Shown here in pieces: positions 10,404 to 21,262 of a stretch of 64,000 nucleotides of DNA. Source of the DNA: Euglena gracilis. Its lineage: Eukaryota; Euglenida; Euglenophyceae; Euglenales. The notes beneath the pieces are model-generated. The model did not search any database. It was not told the DNA's origin and saw only the letters and a program-made list of their open reading frames with translations. The position numbers were made by a program, and so were the translations under genes. Location of the stretch: positions 60,149,178 through 60,213,177 of the forward strand of contig CP154956.1 of NCBI GenBank assembly GCA_039621445.1. Direction: 5' to 3'. How positions within the stretch are numbered: position 1 is the first letter of the stretch; each line of letters opens with the position of its first letter.

Positions 10404-13243
10404 CTGCAGGAAGGAGAGGGGTGAGCCCAACCTTCCTGGTCCGTGGGCCGCAGGGGCGTTGGGTGCGTCCGAGCCCGGGCTGCAGGTCGCCGTACTTCGC
10501 CTTCAGCCGCGGGTACGCCGGCGGGGGGTCGGCCGCCTGGGAGTAGTACCGCACCAGGAACCGCTCCGCCCGCTCCCGCTCCTCCCGCGTCACGGGGCTG
10601 GCGGCAGGGCGGCCCGCACCGTGCGATGGCATGAGGGGCGGGCCTGCCCTGGGGGCGGTTGAGCTTCTCCACGGTGGGCAGGCGGGCGATGAGCAGTTTG
10701 CGGCGGTCGGCCTCCGGGAGGCCCTCGAACAGCGGGAGGTCGGGACGGGGCCGCCCTGTCCAGCGCCTGGCAGCCAAGCACAAAGTGCCCCCCCCCCCCG
10801 GGCAACAGTGATTATCCAGAGCACCAAATGAAGCAGTGTGTTGTGCACTGGTGCCGCCGCCAGCAGGGAAGGGAGGGGCCCGGCGAAGCAGCTGAACTCC
10901 GTCAGGCCGGGGAGGCGGTTGAACTGGTCGATGGCCGCCCAGTCCCGGAGGGCGGTGTCGTCCACGGACACGTGCTGCAGCGACGGCGATAAGGCAGCGT
11001 CCCTCTCAGGGGCTGGCAAGTAGGCACGCACAATGGCTGCGGTGGCTATTCACAAAAAGCCATCCGACCACCTCACCTCGGCCGCAACAGCCCATTAGGT
11101 GGGACTATGCAGTTTTTTGACGACCCACAGAGGGTTGGGTCACCCCCCCCACTGGGGGCCAGCCGTTCTGGAATCCAAAAGTGCAAAAACGGGCAAAAGG
11201 TTTTCCAGTGCTTTTGGCATCGGGTCACTTTTGTGGGGTTTTGCCAACCCCCAGGGGGGGGGGGGTCGGCAAAAAAAACAATCAGTCACTCTGAAGAAGA
11301 AAAAAACAATCACCCCAGGGTAGGCCAAAGACTAAATGGTTGTATGCGATGCCCAATGCTGAACCCACTCGAAACAGCCCCCAATCTCCATTACCTCCGG
11401 CGCAGGCCCTGGCCATCCCACGACTGCATGTCCACTGTGCAGAGGGGGTTGCTGCACAGCAACAGCACCCGCAGCTTCTGCCAGGGAAGACCCTGGCGGG
11501 CAGAGGATTTTTTTTGGACCCGGGGGAGAGGGTGTTTGGACCCACCCACCCACCCATTCACCCACCCCTCCCTGGGGGGGGGGGGAACTTGGGGGACCCA
11601 CTTTAGGGGGGGGGTCAACTTTGGGTCCAAAAAATGTTTGGCAGAAAAGCGCCGAAAATTGAGGAAAATCCCACCTCAAACCCACTCAGCCTGACCCCCA
11701 CCTCCCCAGGGAGACGGGGGGCTCGGCCGGGACCCACCCACCCACCCCACCCTCCCCCCCCCGGGTCACGAAAATTAAAGAAATCTCTGCTGGGGGTGAC
11801 TCTGGACCCTGTACCAGACTGCAATAGCCAGGAACCATTGTCAGAGGAAACGTGGTCTGTTATGTCCATGGGCAGATGAGAAATGTGTCGAGAAAGATCG
11901 CATCAGTGAAAAAACAGATCTTTCAACGTTCCACCTCTTTCCAATGTCTCTGTTCCTGCTCCCAAGGTCAATGTGAACAAGGGACACACATTGGGTGGCC
12001 CGGAGGGTCGCCCCTGCCCGAGGCAGGGCACAGGCGCCGCGCAGGGCCTCCCAGTCGGCCAACCGGTTCGAGGAGAGGTTGAGGGCGGTGAGGCGGCAGT
12101 CGGGGGGCAGCTGCACGTCCGCCAGGCCGTTGGCGACGAGGTGGAGCTGCCGGCAGGGACCCGGTGAGGCGCATCCCTGCCCCCCCCCCCGACCCTGCGA
12201 TGGAGAAACACCGGCGCCAGAGCCAGAGCGTAGCGGGGACGGGGGTGGGGGTGGGGGGGGCTCTTGGTCACGCGGAATTTCTGGGGCAACCAGGCAACGG
12301 GTTTTCTGAAGGACGGGGGGGTCCCATGCAGGGGATTTCTTAAGGACCCCCCCCGGGGGGGTCCAGCCTCCGGCTGGCAAAAAGGCTGCTGGCTGGATTT
12401 GAGCTGGCTGGCTGGACCCCCCCCCCGGGGGGGGGGTGGGGGGGGGTGCGGGGTTGGAGGGGGCTGGGCTGGGCTGGGTCGGTGAAAATCAAATTTTTCT
12501 AAAAAAAATTTGCCATTTTCGACAACATGGTTGATGGATGGAGCTAGATTAAGGCTGGGGGGCTGTGATGGAGGAAGCTGTGTGAGTGGAAAAAATGCAG
12601 GATAGGTGACCTGGGCAGCCAGTTTGGCTGGCCGGTCTGCGGCCGGCTGGCCCGGCCTCCGGCCGGGCTGGACCCAACTTTATTTCACTCGACCCCGGGG
12701 GGGGGGGGGGGCCCAGCCCGAATTTGGGCTGCTGGCTGGATTTGAGCTGGCTGGCTGGCTGGACCCCCCCCCCGGGGGGTAGGGTACCCTCTGGCTTAAG
12801 AAATCCCCTGGTCCCATGGGCCGGCTGGAAACAGGTGCTGGCCGGGAAGAGGTTGTGGCTGGACCTCCCCCACTAGGGGGTGGGGGGTCCAGGGGCTGGA
12901 CCCGGCGGGTACACCAAAAAAAATGCCCAAAAACCCAAATCCAGCCGGGTTGCCATTTTTCATTAAAAATCAGGAGGTGAAACCCCAAAAACCACCCAAA
13001 GATGCCATTTATTGGCCATTTTTTACCCTTGTTCCAAAATTTTTGGTCCAGCCCGGCTTCGCCAGGCTGACCCAAACTTTATTTCAGCAGACCCCCCCTG
13101 GGAGGGTTCGCAGCCCAGCTGGGTGGTGCTGGCTGGAAAAAAAGATACTGGCTGGCTGGAACCCCTGGTCCCCTCCAGCTTAAGAAAACCCGTGAACCAG
13201 GCAGTAGCATCAGAATGCAACGTTTTATTTTAGGGAGTGTGTT

Positions 13244-13283
<40 letters not shown>

Positions 13284-16200
13284 GCACTCACACTCACACT
13301 CACACTCACACTCTCACTCTCACTCACTCACTCATACGCACACAAATACTGGGCTACGTCTCAGAAAACAGCCGACAGGCCCCTGTCCCTTCCACTGCTG
13401 GCAGCGCTGCCAACACGTGTGCGACACTGGGCCAGTCGACTGCAGGTCTCTCCAGTACTCCCACTTGGGAACCGCCACCTTGAAATAAGGTCTTTCAGGA
13501 TCCCATACACGGACCAATCCCCCAGATGCTGTGCCACGTTTTTCGCTCGTCAACCGCCTCCCCCAAGGACAAGGGATCAGCCCCCAACCAGACCGACCTC
13601 CGTGATGGCGTGGCTGTATGGGGTCACTTCCTTCGAACCCAAAAGAGGAAGCCTGGACGACTTGAGTCTCGTTCAGGATGAGAGTTTGAATGGCCGCGCC
13701 TCCCGTCGTCTTGGCACCAGAAGAGCAGGACCCTGCGATGAGGAGTCAGTGATGGGGGGTTGGTATGGGAGTTCCTGGTAGTTCCATGGCACAGAGCCCG
13801 AGGGAGGCACCACTACCCCCCCTTGTGCATAACAAGCAATGTTCCAGGGATGCGGCTTTGGCTCAAGGGGGGGGGGGGGCAGAACGATACGGTTTGTCAA
13901 CAGAATGGACAGCAATGGCAAATAACCCTTTGTGATGCCATTTTGGTGGTGTTTGGACCAAATATTGCCGATTAAACTTCTGGGATTCCCATTAAGCCCT
14001 GCCAGAGCCCTGCCCCTCGCCGGGTAATAGCATCCAAAACTTTTCGAAATCTTCCGAAGTCCCGTAGGACCCAAAATAGCACCCAAAACCCCCTTTGGGG
14101 TCATTTTTTGAACTTTCTCATGAAATTCAACATTTTTGGAGGCCAGACGATCCAGAAAAATAGATTTTTTTTGTAATTTGTTGTCAGAGATTGCAATTTT
14201 CAGGTCAAAATCCGGGTCGTCGGCCTGAAATTCGGGGGGGGTATTAACCCGGTCCCCGAATTCGGACCCGGAGGGGGGTATTATTGGGGGGGGGGGATTA
14301 TTTGAGGATTATTTGGGGGGAGGGTTCACTCCTGGAAAGCCTGACCAGGGAGGAATTCACCAAGGGGGCGAAGTACAAGAGGGGGGTGAGCCCATCCCGT
14401 CCACCCAGAAAAGAAAAAACTCCAGGTCAGAGGAGGGACCATGGACCATCCCGTGCATGCACCATGGACATGGATGGTTATAACCCAACCTCGCCTGCCC
14501 CGCCACTGACCGCCCTCACCCTCACCTCATAGCACCTGCAAGCCAACTCCACCAGCAACTGTCAGAAAGCATTTCTAAAATTTACCCCCCCCCCAAGGTC
14601 AGGTCACCATCACTTCCCATACTACAAATCCATACATCATTTCCTTTCTTCTCTTACCAACTTGCAGAATTATGGGTCACCAGTATCCACCTTTCATGAA
14701 GACCATGCAAGCCCCCCAAAAAATAACACCCCGCCAACCCCCCCCCCCAAAACCCTCTCTGGGGGTCTTGAAATTTCACCCAAATATAAAAACCCTCCAG
14801 GGAAACGCTGACAGGCGCCGCATGAGCGGTGCGAGAAAAAAATCCAAATAATTTCATCATTTTGTGACAGTGTCAGGGCATGAAATTGAAACGTTTTTTG
14901 GGGGCCAAAAAGATTGGTCCACTGACTTTGCAGGGGGCAAAGTTATTGGGGGTGGTTTTTTCACCCCAAACCCCGACACCCGGGGGGGGGGGGGTCGAAA
15001 ATGCCCTACCCCCCTCCCTGCCTGCCCACAGCACCAAATAAAGCTCTTCCTTAAAAAGAAGCCTGACAATAAACCTCTTGAAAACATGAGAACATCCTTC
15101 TCAGAGCAGAACAGGGCTAAAAGATTGTGTGCACCTGATGTCAGCTCTGCTTTTGCTGTGAGTGTTTTGTCTTCCCTCTGGGAATCCTCTGCTTCACTTC
15201 TGATATGCCGAAAACTTTTTTCCCCAATTGAACGTTAACTGGGGACCAAAAAAAAAACGGCAGAATTATCGACAGAAATGTCATACATACCTTTATGCTT
15301 GCCACTCATAATGTGGTTCAAACTGAAATTGATGCTTTTCACCAAATGGAAACGGGTGTTGGTAGGTAATAAAATAAAGCAAACATACTTTCCACTGCGC
15401 TTTATATACTGGATTATTACAATTTTTTTCCTGCCCCTGAACATAACCTACGTCTTGCCTTGCAACCAAAAGCAAGGTCAAAAGCAAATTCCTTGTCCTC
15501 TTCCTTGTCGAAATTATTCAGGATGCTGGCTTCCATCGGTGTTCAGGCCATGCATGAGCTTATTGACCAGGGGGGAGGGGGGTGCTATAGGGTGCCTGCC
15601 CCTAGCAGGCACACCCCGGGGGGGTCCGGGGGGACCCAGAAATTTTTCATTTGAAAATGGCCTTTTCCGGGCCCCTGGCGCCTTCGGCGCCGGGGTCGGA
15701 GGGGGGTGCCTGCTAGGGGCAGGCACCCCCAAAAACCCTACCCCCCGACCCGGGGTAGCTCGTGTGCTATGGGGTGCCTGCCCCTGGCACCCCCCCCCCG
15801 TGGGGTAGGCACCCGACTAAGCACAAGCCTGGTTCAGGCAATGAGGCAAAAAAAAGCATCACCAAGCATCACGGTGGATTTTGTCAGGATGGGGATGGAC
15901 AATATTAGCTCCCATTGGGTGTATGCAACATTAGTCACCAGGGTGGGGGTACGTTGGGTCATTTCAGGCTGTCGGATTTAAACCCCCGCCTAATTCAAAC
16001 AACCTGTTGCTTAAACTAGGGTTTCAGCCGATCTGCCCAGGGGGTTGCTAAACTTTGGGGATTACTTAAATTTGGGCTTCACAAAATAAGTTGAAGGGTT
16101 GCTTAATCCTGAATTAAACCGTCAACAAAAAAAACTACCAATGAAAGCAAGAGGTGGCGCATTTTTGACAAATACGCTTGCCTTCCCGCCGCAAAAAAAA

Positions 16201-18055
16201 AGTGCAATAATTGTAAACTTGGGTGGTTTTGTTGTTGATTACTTGGATTTGAGTAATCCTTCATTTTCGCTGAATTTTTATCGGCATTTTCAGGGTTGCT
16301 GAAATTTTGGTATTTTTTTGGTTTTTTTTTGTTTTACTGGTCCCTGGGGGTGGCTTAGATTTGGAGGGGTTGCTTGATTTGGGGGGGGGTTAAAGCCAAC
16401 AACTCCCCATTTAAAACTCCACCTGTTCAGCCAACCAACCCAATTAATTGTGCAATCATGGGGGTGTGGGGGTCTGGCCTGTCCCATTTGCCCTCCAGAG
16501 CCGCCAACAGGCAGCGAGATGACGAAAGGCATATGCTGAGTACCGGGGGGGGGGGGGGGGTGTCTGACTGGGAACAATTGCCGAAGGGAAAAATTCTGCT
16601 GGGAAAAATATTGGACGAATCCTTAAAATGCCGGGAAAAATCCTGAACGCTCGCTTAAACTGGGTGAGAAAAATATTGAACAGCTGGAAAAAAAACCACA
16701 AACGTTTTGCGCCGACCAGCAGTTGAATAAGAAAGCATGGCTGCACCTGGTGAAACCAAACAGAAAGCGTACATTCCGCTGGGGTGATAAGACCGCCGTG
16801 TTGACAGCTTGACAGAAGTTTGAGGCGGAGTGCATGCTGTGGGCAAACGCACGCTTCAAAGGGGTTTGGGGCGGTTGGGAAGGACAGCTTCCTGGCAGGG
16901 TTGATTTTTTCTGTCCCTTGGGTTTTGATTGCAAGCAGACATAAAAAAACATGAAATTTACAAAAAACTTTTGAATTTCCCCCGAAATAACAGGTGAGCA
17001 ACACTCACGTGAATATCAAATGACAAATGACCGATTACTGATAGGAAGAAGTATTCCTGCTGCAAATCGGCGCGCAGCGCCAAAGATTTTTTGGGGGGGT
17101 CATTCACTGGAGGAAATTGGACTTTTCTTAAATCTGCCGGGAAAAATCCTGGACGGATCCTTAAAAAGGCGGGAAAAATCCTGGACAAAATTTCGTCCAG
17201 AATTTTTCCCACAACATTTTTTCCCGTACAATTTCCCCCCCCCCCGGTATGCCTCAGCTCAGACCCTGGGCATAACAACCTTCGGTCTGTTGGGACGTCT
17301 CAAAAAATCCTGGCCGCTGAAAATGATTCTTTTATATTTTGGGTTCCCCAAAAGAGCAGCAAAAATTTTTGGCACTTCGCGCAGGCTTCTTTTTAAGACC
17401 CCCGGGGGGGAGGGGGGGGGTCCCCCCCACCCACCCAGGGTGGCGCGGGACCCCCCCGGGGGGGACCCCCCCCAAAATCAGGCCCGTTAAAGGCAATTTT
17501 CAAAAATTTTCGGCGCTTGGCGCCGAAAAGGTATACCCAGCGCCTCCGGCGCGGGACCCCCCCCCCCGGGGGGGGTCCGGCCCGGACCCACCCACCCACC
17601 CCCCCTCCCCCGGGGGAGGGGGGGGAGTCAGGTGACTTAAAAAGAAGCCTGACTTCGCGCCATTTATAACATACCACAGGACCAGCCACGTTCCAGATGG
17701 CTGTCATAACCCAAAACCAAAACATTGCACACAGGAGGGTCCACACACAACCGACCTAAAAGAGTATCTCCGTACATCCTGCCCCCTCCAAATGAAATCA
17801 TTTCTGGCGGCATTCTCCTTCACTTGGGGCACTGGGCAACGCATGAAGGGTTTGGGGTCACAAGAGACAAGGGGGGACGGGGGGTCTGGCAAACCAAGCG
17901 GGTTGTTGCTCAAGTTCAACATAGTCAGGCTGGGCAGCTGGGCGATGATGCCGAAGGCCTCGGCCCAGGACGCCAGGCGGGGGGTGCGCGCCAGGTTGAG
18001 GTGGGTGATGTTGGGGCACACGGCTGCCACCCCAGCCCCTGCGGCGCACCGTCAC

Positions 18056-18114
<59 letters not shown>

Positions 18115-19347
18115 GCGCACACACACACAACACACACACACACACAACACACACACACACACACAACATACAAACACACACACGCACACCACACACACAC
18201 ACACACCACACCACACACACACACACACACACACTCACACACACCTGTCGGATGCAGTGTTGGGGGGCTCGCCAGCGGGGGTGCATTGTTGGAGGAAGGC
18301 AGGAAGTCATTATCAGGCAGGCAGTCCAAAACTCATGTGACTGCAAAGGGCTGCACATGGCACACACAGGACTTTGCCAAATGGTCAGCAGTTCTCCCAG
18401 CAGCGCAACAAATCCAAAATAGGCAAGTGGAAACTCTTTGGATTCTCCCCATGCGCAGTTCAAAAAAAAATTTAGTCATTGAATGTCCCTCGCGGAAAGC
18501 AGGTTTTCCGTGGGGCTGGGATCCTTCCTTCTTCCCACCCAGGTCGTATCAAACCCCTCCTGTGTGTTTGTGTGTTTCCGCCCCAACACACCCACATTCA
18601 AGCCCCCCCAAGGTCAGTGGTCAATGGAAAGTGAATATCTAGTCCTCAAAGAAACTCCCTCTGGATGAGAAAACGGTGGCAGATTGCCCCGGGTGGGAAC
18701 GCACCAGCGCGGGTGATGGGCCACTCGCTCATGTCCACGTTCTGCAGGTTGAGGAAGGCGCCGCTGTCGCCGTGCTCGCGCCGCAGGAGGTACGCGGCGT
18801 TCACGGCGATGTGCGGCCGCTCCCGGTCGTCGGTGTACTTCCGCAGCACCGCCTCCGCAAACGGCAGCCCTTTGGTCAGCTTCGCCGGGCTGATGAAGGA
18901 GCCCGCCCCCATCGCACACGTGAAGTACCGGTCCCCTGCGATGCATACGCGTGTGTCAGAAACACACATCACACTCACATTTTTAACCCACAATCATACA
19001 GCTGTTTTTAACTGGTACAAGCAGTTCCTCCTCAGAATTATTAAGTATTAATTAATTACTGTCACTCGTTCATGAAATCAGGTCCGTTGATGCTTCACAG
19101 AATAACTGTACAAAAATGCCCCATGAGAAAAACCCCTTTTCCCTGCTTGGGAGGCCCCTAGTTGCCTGCAGCCAGAGCGCACACCATAAATGCTGCCGTC
19201 GTATTTGCCCCGTGTGGGGTCTGCCCACTCCACGCCCACCCACACATCCTCCGGGGCCCGGGACTTGGGGATGACGCCGACGAACCGCACCGTGCCCAGG
19301 TGGCCGCTGCCGTCCAGCACGTCGTCCCCAACGGCGAAGTCGGCCAT
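9668..19347 (-). CDS. TBCE: Tubulin-specific chaperone E (tubulin-folding cofactor E), multi-exon
   Basis: TBCE works with cofactors C and D in the cytosol to fold and release alpha/beta-tubulin dimers; cofactor E handles alpha-tubulin. The exons encode, in order, a CAP-Gly domain, a leucine-rich-repeat region and a ubiquitin-like C-terminus, the TBCE order. Inferred exons in transcript order: 19347-19185, 18935-18705, 18038-17895, possibly 13439-13396, 12146-12018, 11477-11395, about 11012-10849, 10755-10620, 10597-10432, 10403-10260, 9892-9668. They sum to about 540 residues, near the human length. The ATG at 19347 is chosen because the CAP-Gly domain begins at once; an in-frame upstream Met at 19386 is possible. 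Most junctions are GT-AG with matching phase. Unresolved points are a probable missing LRR exon between 17.9 and 13.4 kb, a GC-type donor after 12018 and the phase at 10849/10755. The family assignment rests on remembered family architecture. Confidence 0.9.
10040..10120. repeat. GT microsatellite
   Basis: GTGTGT run with a few C interruptions, inside the last TBCE intron. Confidence 0.9.
10432..11012 (-). CDS. TBCE: TBCE exons: last LRR and linker
   Basis: The stretch 11012-10849 (acceptor either at 11013 or 11003) contains SLQHVSVDDTALRDW and FNRLPGLTEFSCF, matching the last LRRs. Exon 10755-10620 contains RPDLPLFEGLPEADRRKLL and ARLPTVEKLN, matching the conserved segment after the LRRs. 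Exon 10597-10432 continues with VTREERERAERFLVRYY and AYPRLKAKYGDLQP. The only GT-AG solution between 10620 and 10597 is a 22-nt intron. The phase between 10849 and 10755 is not reconciled, so one of those borders is wrong. Confidence 0.75.
11395..12146 (-). CDS. TBCE: TBCE LRR exons (12018-12146 and 11395-11477)
   Basis: Exon 12146-12018 follows CAG and encodes LHLVANGLADVQLPP and LTALNLSSNRLADWEALR, two clear LRRs in 43 codons. Its 3' end is uncertain: homology stops at ...ALPR, where only a GC-type donor (GCAGGG) is available; a GTGTGT donor lies further on. Exon 11477-11395 follows CAG and encodes KLRVLLLCSNPL..., another LRR, ending at donor GTAATG with two bases over. The intron between them carries a transposon-like insertion (11501-11789) ending only about 20 bases from the 11477 acceptor. 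Confidence 0.8.
11501..11789. mobile_element. MITE-like insertion next to a TBCE exon
   Basis: The ends CAGAGGATTTTTTTT and TTAAAGAAATCTCTG form diverged inverted repeats. The flanks CTGGCGGG and CTGGGGGT agree at 6 of 8 positions. The interior (about 11575-11772) is closely similar to 5640-5835, including AAAAAATGTTTGGCAGAAAA and the flanking CTCAGCCTGACCCC. It sits about 20 bp from the splice acceptor of exon 11477-11395. Confidence 0.5.
12296..13194. mobile_element. hAT-like non-autonomous element (outer of a nested pair)
   Basis: The ends are AACGGGTTTTCTGAAG on the left and CTTAAGAAAACCCGTG on the right, imperfect inverted repeats. An identical 8-bp direct repeat, AACCAGGC, flanks the element at 12288-12295 and 13195-13202. 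The interior has no transposase frame, only GGCTGGCTGG repeats and G/C runs. It lies in the TBCE gene between LRR exons. An 8-bp target duplication with short terminal inverted repeats is the hAT hallmark. Confidence 0.65.
12329..12810. mobile_element. hAT-like non-autonomous element (inner, nested)
   Basis: It has perfect 16-bp inverted ends, CAGGGGATTTCTTAAG and CTTAAGAAATCCCCTG. A perfect 8-bp target duplication, GTCCCATG, lies at 12321-12328 and 12811-12818. It sits inside the 12296-13194 element, so it inserted later. There is no coding capacity. Confidence 0.8.
13246..13345. repeat. CA/CT microsatellite
   Basis: CACACA run passing into CACTCA units, in a TBCE intron. Confidence 0.9.
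13396..13439 (-). CDS. TBCE: Candidate small TBCE LRR exon
   Basis: A 44-nt stretch between acceptor CTGCAG and a GTGGAA donor reads (V)DWPSVAHVLAALPA, which fits the TBCE segment just before the 12.1 kb LRR exon. Its two leading bases complete the one-base overhang left by exon 3. A further exon carrying the missing roughly 25 residues upstream was not found, so this call is tentative. Confidence 0.4.
13480..17370. other. Long TBCE intron region without confident exons
   Basis: It contains the MITE at 15.5 kb and two related CCGGGAAAAATCCTG-rich blocks (16560-16650 and 17120-17215, the latter partly palindromic). It probably hides one missing TBCE exon that I could not find. Confidence 0.5.
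15549..15831. mobile_element. hAT-like MITE with GGTGCCTGCCCC interior
   Basis: A perfect 8-bp duplication, GTTCAGGC, lies at 15541-15548 and 15832-15839. The ends CATGCATGAGCTTA and TAAGCACAAGCCTG are diverged inverted repeats. The interior is collinear with the 34.8 kb copy, including the palindrome around GGTGCCTGCCCCTAGCAGGC. Confidence 0.65.
17382..17651. mobile_element. hAT-like MITE, CAGGCTTCTTTTTAAG ends
   Basis: Perfect 16-bp inverted ends CAGGCTTCTTTTTAAG and CTTAAAAAGAAGCCTG enclose 270 bp of G/C runs with an internal GGCGC-type hairpin. The 8-bp duplication ACTTCGCG lies at 17374-17381 and 17652-17659. It is located in the large TBCE intron. Confidence 0.8.
17895..18038 (-). CDS. 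TBCE: TBCE exon 3: leucine-rich repeats
   Basis: The acceptor CAG sits immediately downstream, in transcript sense, of a long GT microsatellite. The exon enters in phase and reads VAAVCPNITHLNLA then LPSLTMLNLSNNPL, two LRR units that match the position of the LRRs after CAP-Gly in TBCE. The donor is GTTTGC. Joining exon 2 directly to exon 3 gives the expected spacing to animal TBCE with no gap. Confidence 0.85.
18056..18246. repeat. AC microsatellite at a TBCE splice acceptor
   Basis: Nearly 190 bp of AC repeats. In the TBCE sense this is a GT tract ending only about 20 bp before the exon 3 acceptor, so it may take the place of a pyrimidine tract. Confidence 0.95.
18705..19347 (-). CDS. TBCE: TBCE exons 1-2: CAP-Gly domain
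   Basis: Exon 1 (19347-19185) gives the CAP-Gly core with the segments GTVRFVG, VWVGVEW and GKYDGS. It ends with one base of a Gly codon before donor GTGTGC. Exon 2 (18935-18705) resumes after a CAG acceptor and completes that Gly, then runs RYFTCAMGAGSFISP, the end of CAP-Gly. The rest of exon 2 leads into the first LRR and ends at donor GTGCGT. CAP-Gly domains bind the acidic EEY-type tail of alpha-tubulin. Codons are almost all C or G at position three, which fixes the frame. The intron between them is about 250 bp. Confidence 0.9.
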
Positions 19348-20112
19348 GCACCCCCTGTGAATGTGCGCGCGTGGGCCTGCCTGCACTCCTGTTTGTGCTC
19401 ATATTAGCGTCTCCGGCAAATGTGTGCATGTGTGTGCGCGCGTGTGCATAGTTTGTGTGGCCTTTTGCATGCCTGAGTAGAAAAGGAAGCCCCAACTGGG
19501 CCCGAGACCCCTTAGGCAGTCTACTCGCACTTAACACATACAGTGTGATTTGCTTGCCGAACTGCATAATCAAAAACGCAAAACAAATGGATGGAGGCGG
19601 TTGGAAAGATGTGGCAGTTGCCAGGGGAACGTGGAGTTGAAATGGCAACTGGTTTTCCGGATTGACTGATTGAGTATTGGACTCAGATTTGCCCCCTCCC
19701 CCCTTGATTGATCTTCACCAAAGCAGAGCACCAACCCCCAAAGGCCAGGGATATTTTTCTGACCGAGGAAAAATTCCGCATTTCAGTCATGATTTTTCCT
19801 TGAGACCTTTCTTTTTTGTCAGTTTTTTTGTCATTTTTGCATTCATTTTGTATGTATTTTTGTCAATTTTTTGTTCATTTCTGCTGTATTCTCAGAATCG
19901 GGATGTTCTCAAAAATCTAATCAAAAATGGAGGGAAATACAATCAGATTCTTGCTAATTTACATGAACTTTTTTGCATTTTTGCATAATTTGCATTTTTT
20001 TTGCTGTTTCTGGATATACTTTTTTGGTGGGAAAAGATGCAAAGGATTTTCCAAAGCATGCATGCACAGTGCTGTATAATTTTCAATGTTGCACAATGAT
20101 TCATATTTTTCC

Positions 20113-20205
20113 GGAAGGTAGCAATTTCTTCCGTCCTCCCAGCAGAAAAGTGTACGTCCAGGAGGTAGCAATTTCTTCCGTCCTCCCAGCAGAATTGTAC
20201 GTCCA
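20113..20205. repeat. Tandem duplication of about 46 bp
   Basis: Two copies of GGTAGCAATTTCTTCCGTCC...GTACGTCCA, differing by a few bases. Confidence 0.85.
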
Positions 20206-20794
20206 TGAACTCCTAAGGACTTAAACTTCAACTCAAGCTTTTTTGTGTGCTCTTTTTGTGTTAGATGTCTTTTGTTTATTTTTTGTACCGTTTTTTTTTT
20301 GAGGACCTGTATTGTTCCTCCCCCCCCCCCCCGAGCAGAGAGAAAGAGAGAGAGAAAGGTCATTATTTACCTCTCCAGTGCTTGTGGGCCAAAGGATACT
20401 TGATAAATTTTGCCAAAAAAAAGCCTAAAATGAGATTTCGGCCGATTTTGCCAGGCTATTTTGACCCTGCCAGGCGGTTTGCTTCAGGCAAAAAAAAATG
20501 AAGCACTTTGGCCATGCCACTGCTAAGGGGGGGGGGGGTGTCTCCCTCCACCCTCCCCTCCTTGATCCTGATGGGGGGGGTGTCTGGCCAGCCCACCCCC
20601 ATCTGGCACTCATGTCAAACTCCATCTGCTCCCATCTTTGCCCAGCAGGTTCTACATATCCTTCATCCTACGTATCCAACATCTATTGCAGTTTTATTTG
20701 ACAGCCCCACTACTGCCCCATTATGGTATGGGTATGGTACGGTGTGGACCATGAGCAGGAAGGGGGGAAATATGCAACTTGGCCCTTCAAATTG

Positions 20795-21262
20795 TGCAAG
20801 GCAAAAAAATGCAAAAAAATGCAAAAAAATGCAAAAAAAATGCAAAAAATGGAACTTGCATAAAAACCCCTGAGAAAAGGCGAGAATATAACAGAGTTTT
20901 GTGCCCAAAATCCGTAAACATGTGACAATGCTGGTGTGCCTGTCAATGAGTCACAAAGAAGACCTCCTGGAAGACAACGGCAAGCACTGAAGCTTAGAAA
21001 ATCAACATGAATGGCACCTGCACGTTCAGTTTAAGCAAATCGTCCCTCCAGGTCACCAGTGAACTTCAATATTAATAGGGTGAAAGTATCAAAGACCCCA
21101 GGCAACTGCAGAGGGACCAGAGGCAAAACATGACATGGCGACCAACTACAAAAAAATTTTCCAGGGCAGAATATTTTATGCAAAAAAAAATGCAAAAAAT
21201 GCAAAAAAATGCAAATTTCGGAAAACCCTGATTATGGAAAAAAATGCAAATTATGCAAGTTG
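20795..21262. repeat. AAAAAATGC repeats
   Basis: Two clusters (20795-20855 and 21178-21262) of AAAAAAATGC units, separated by unique sequence. No gene signal. Confidence 0.8.

Noticed and set aside
9950-10783. 277-codon minus frame over TBCE exons
   Set aside because: It mixes exon frames with the translated GT microsatellite; the TBCE homology lies in other, shorter stretches.
17725-18463. Histidine/threonine-rich and cysteine/valine-rich proteins
   Set aside because: Direct translation of the AC/GT microsatellite.
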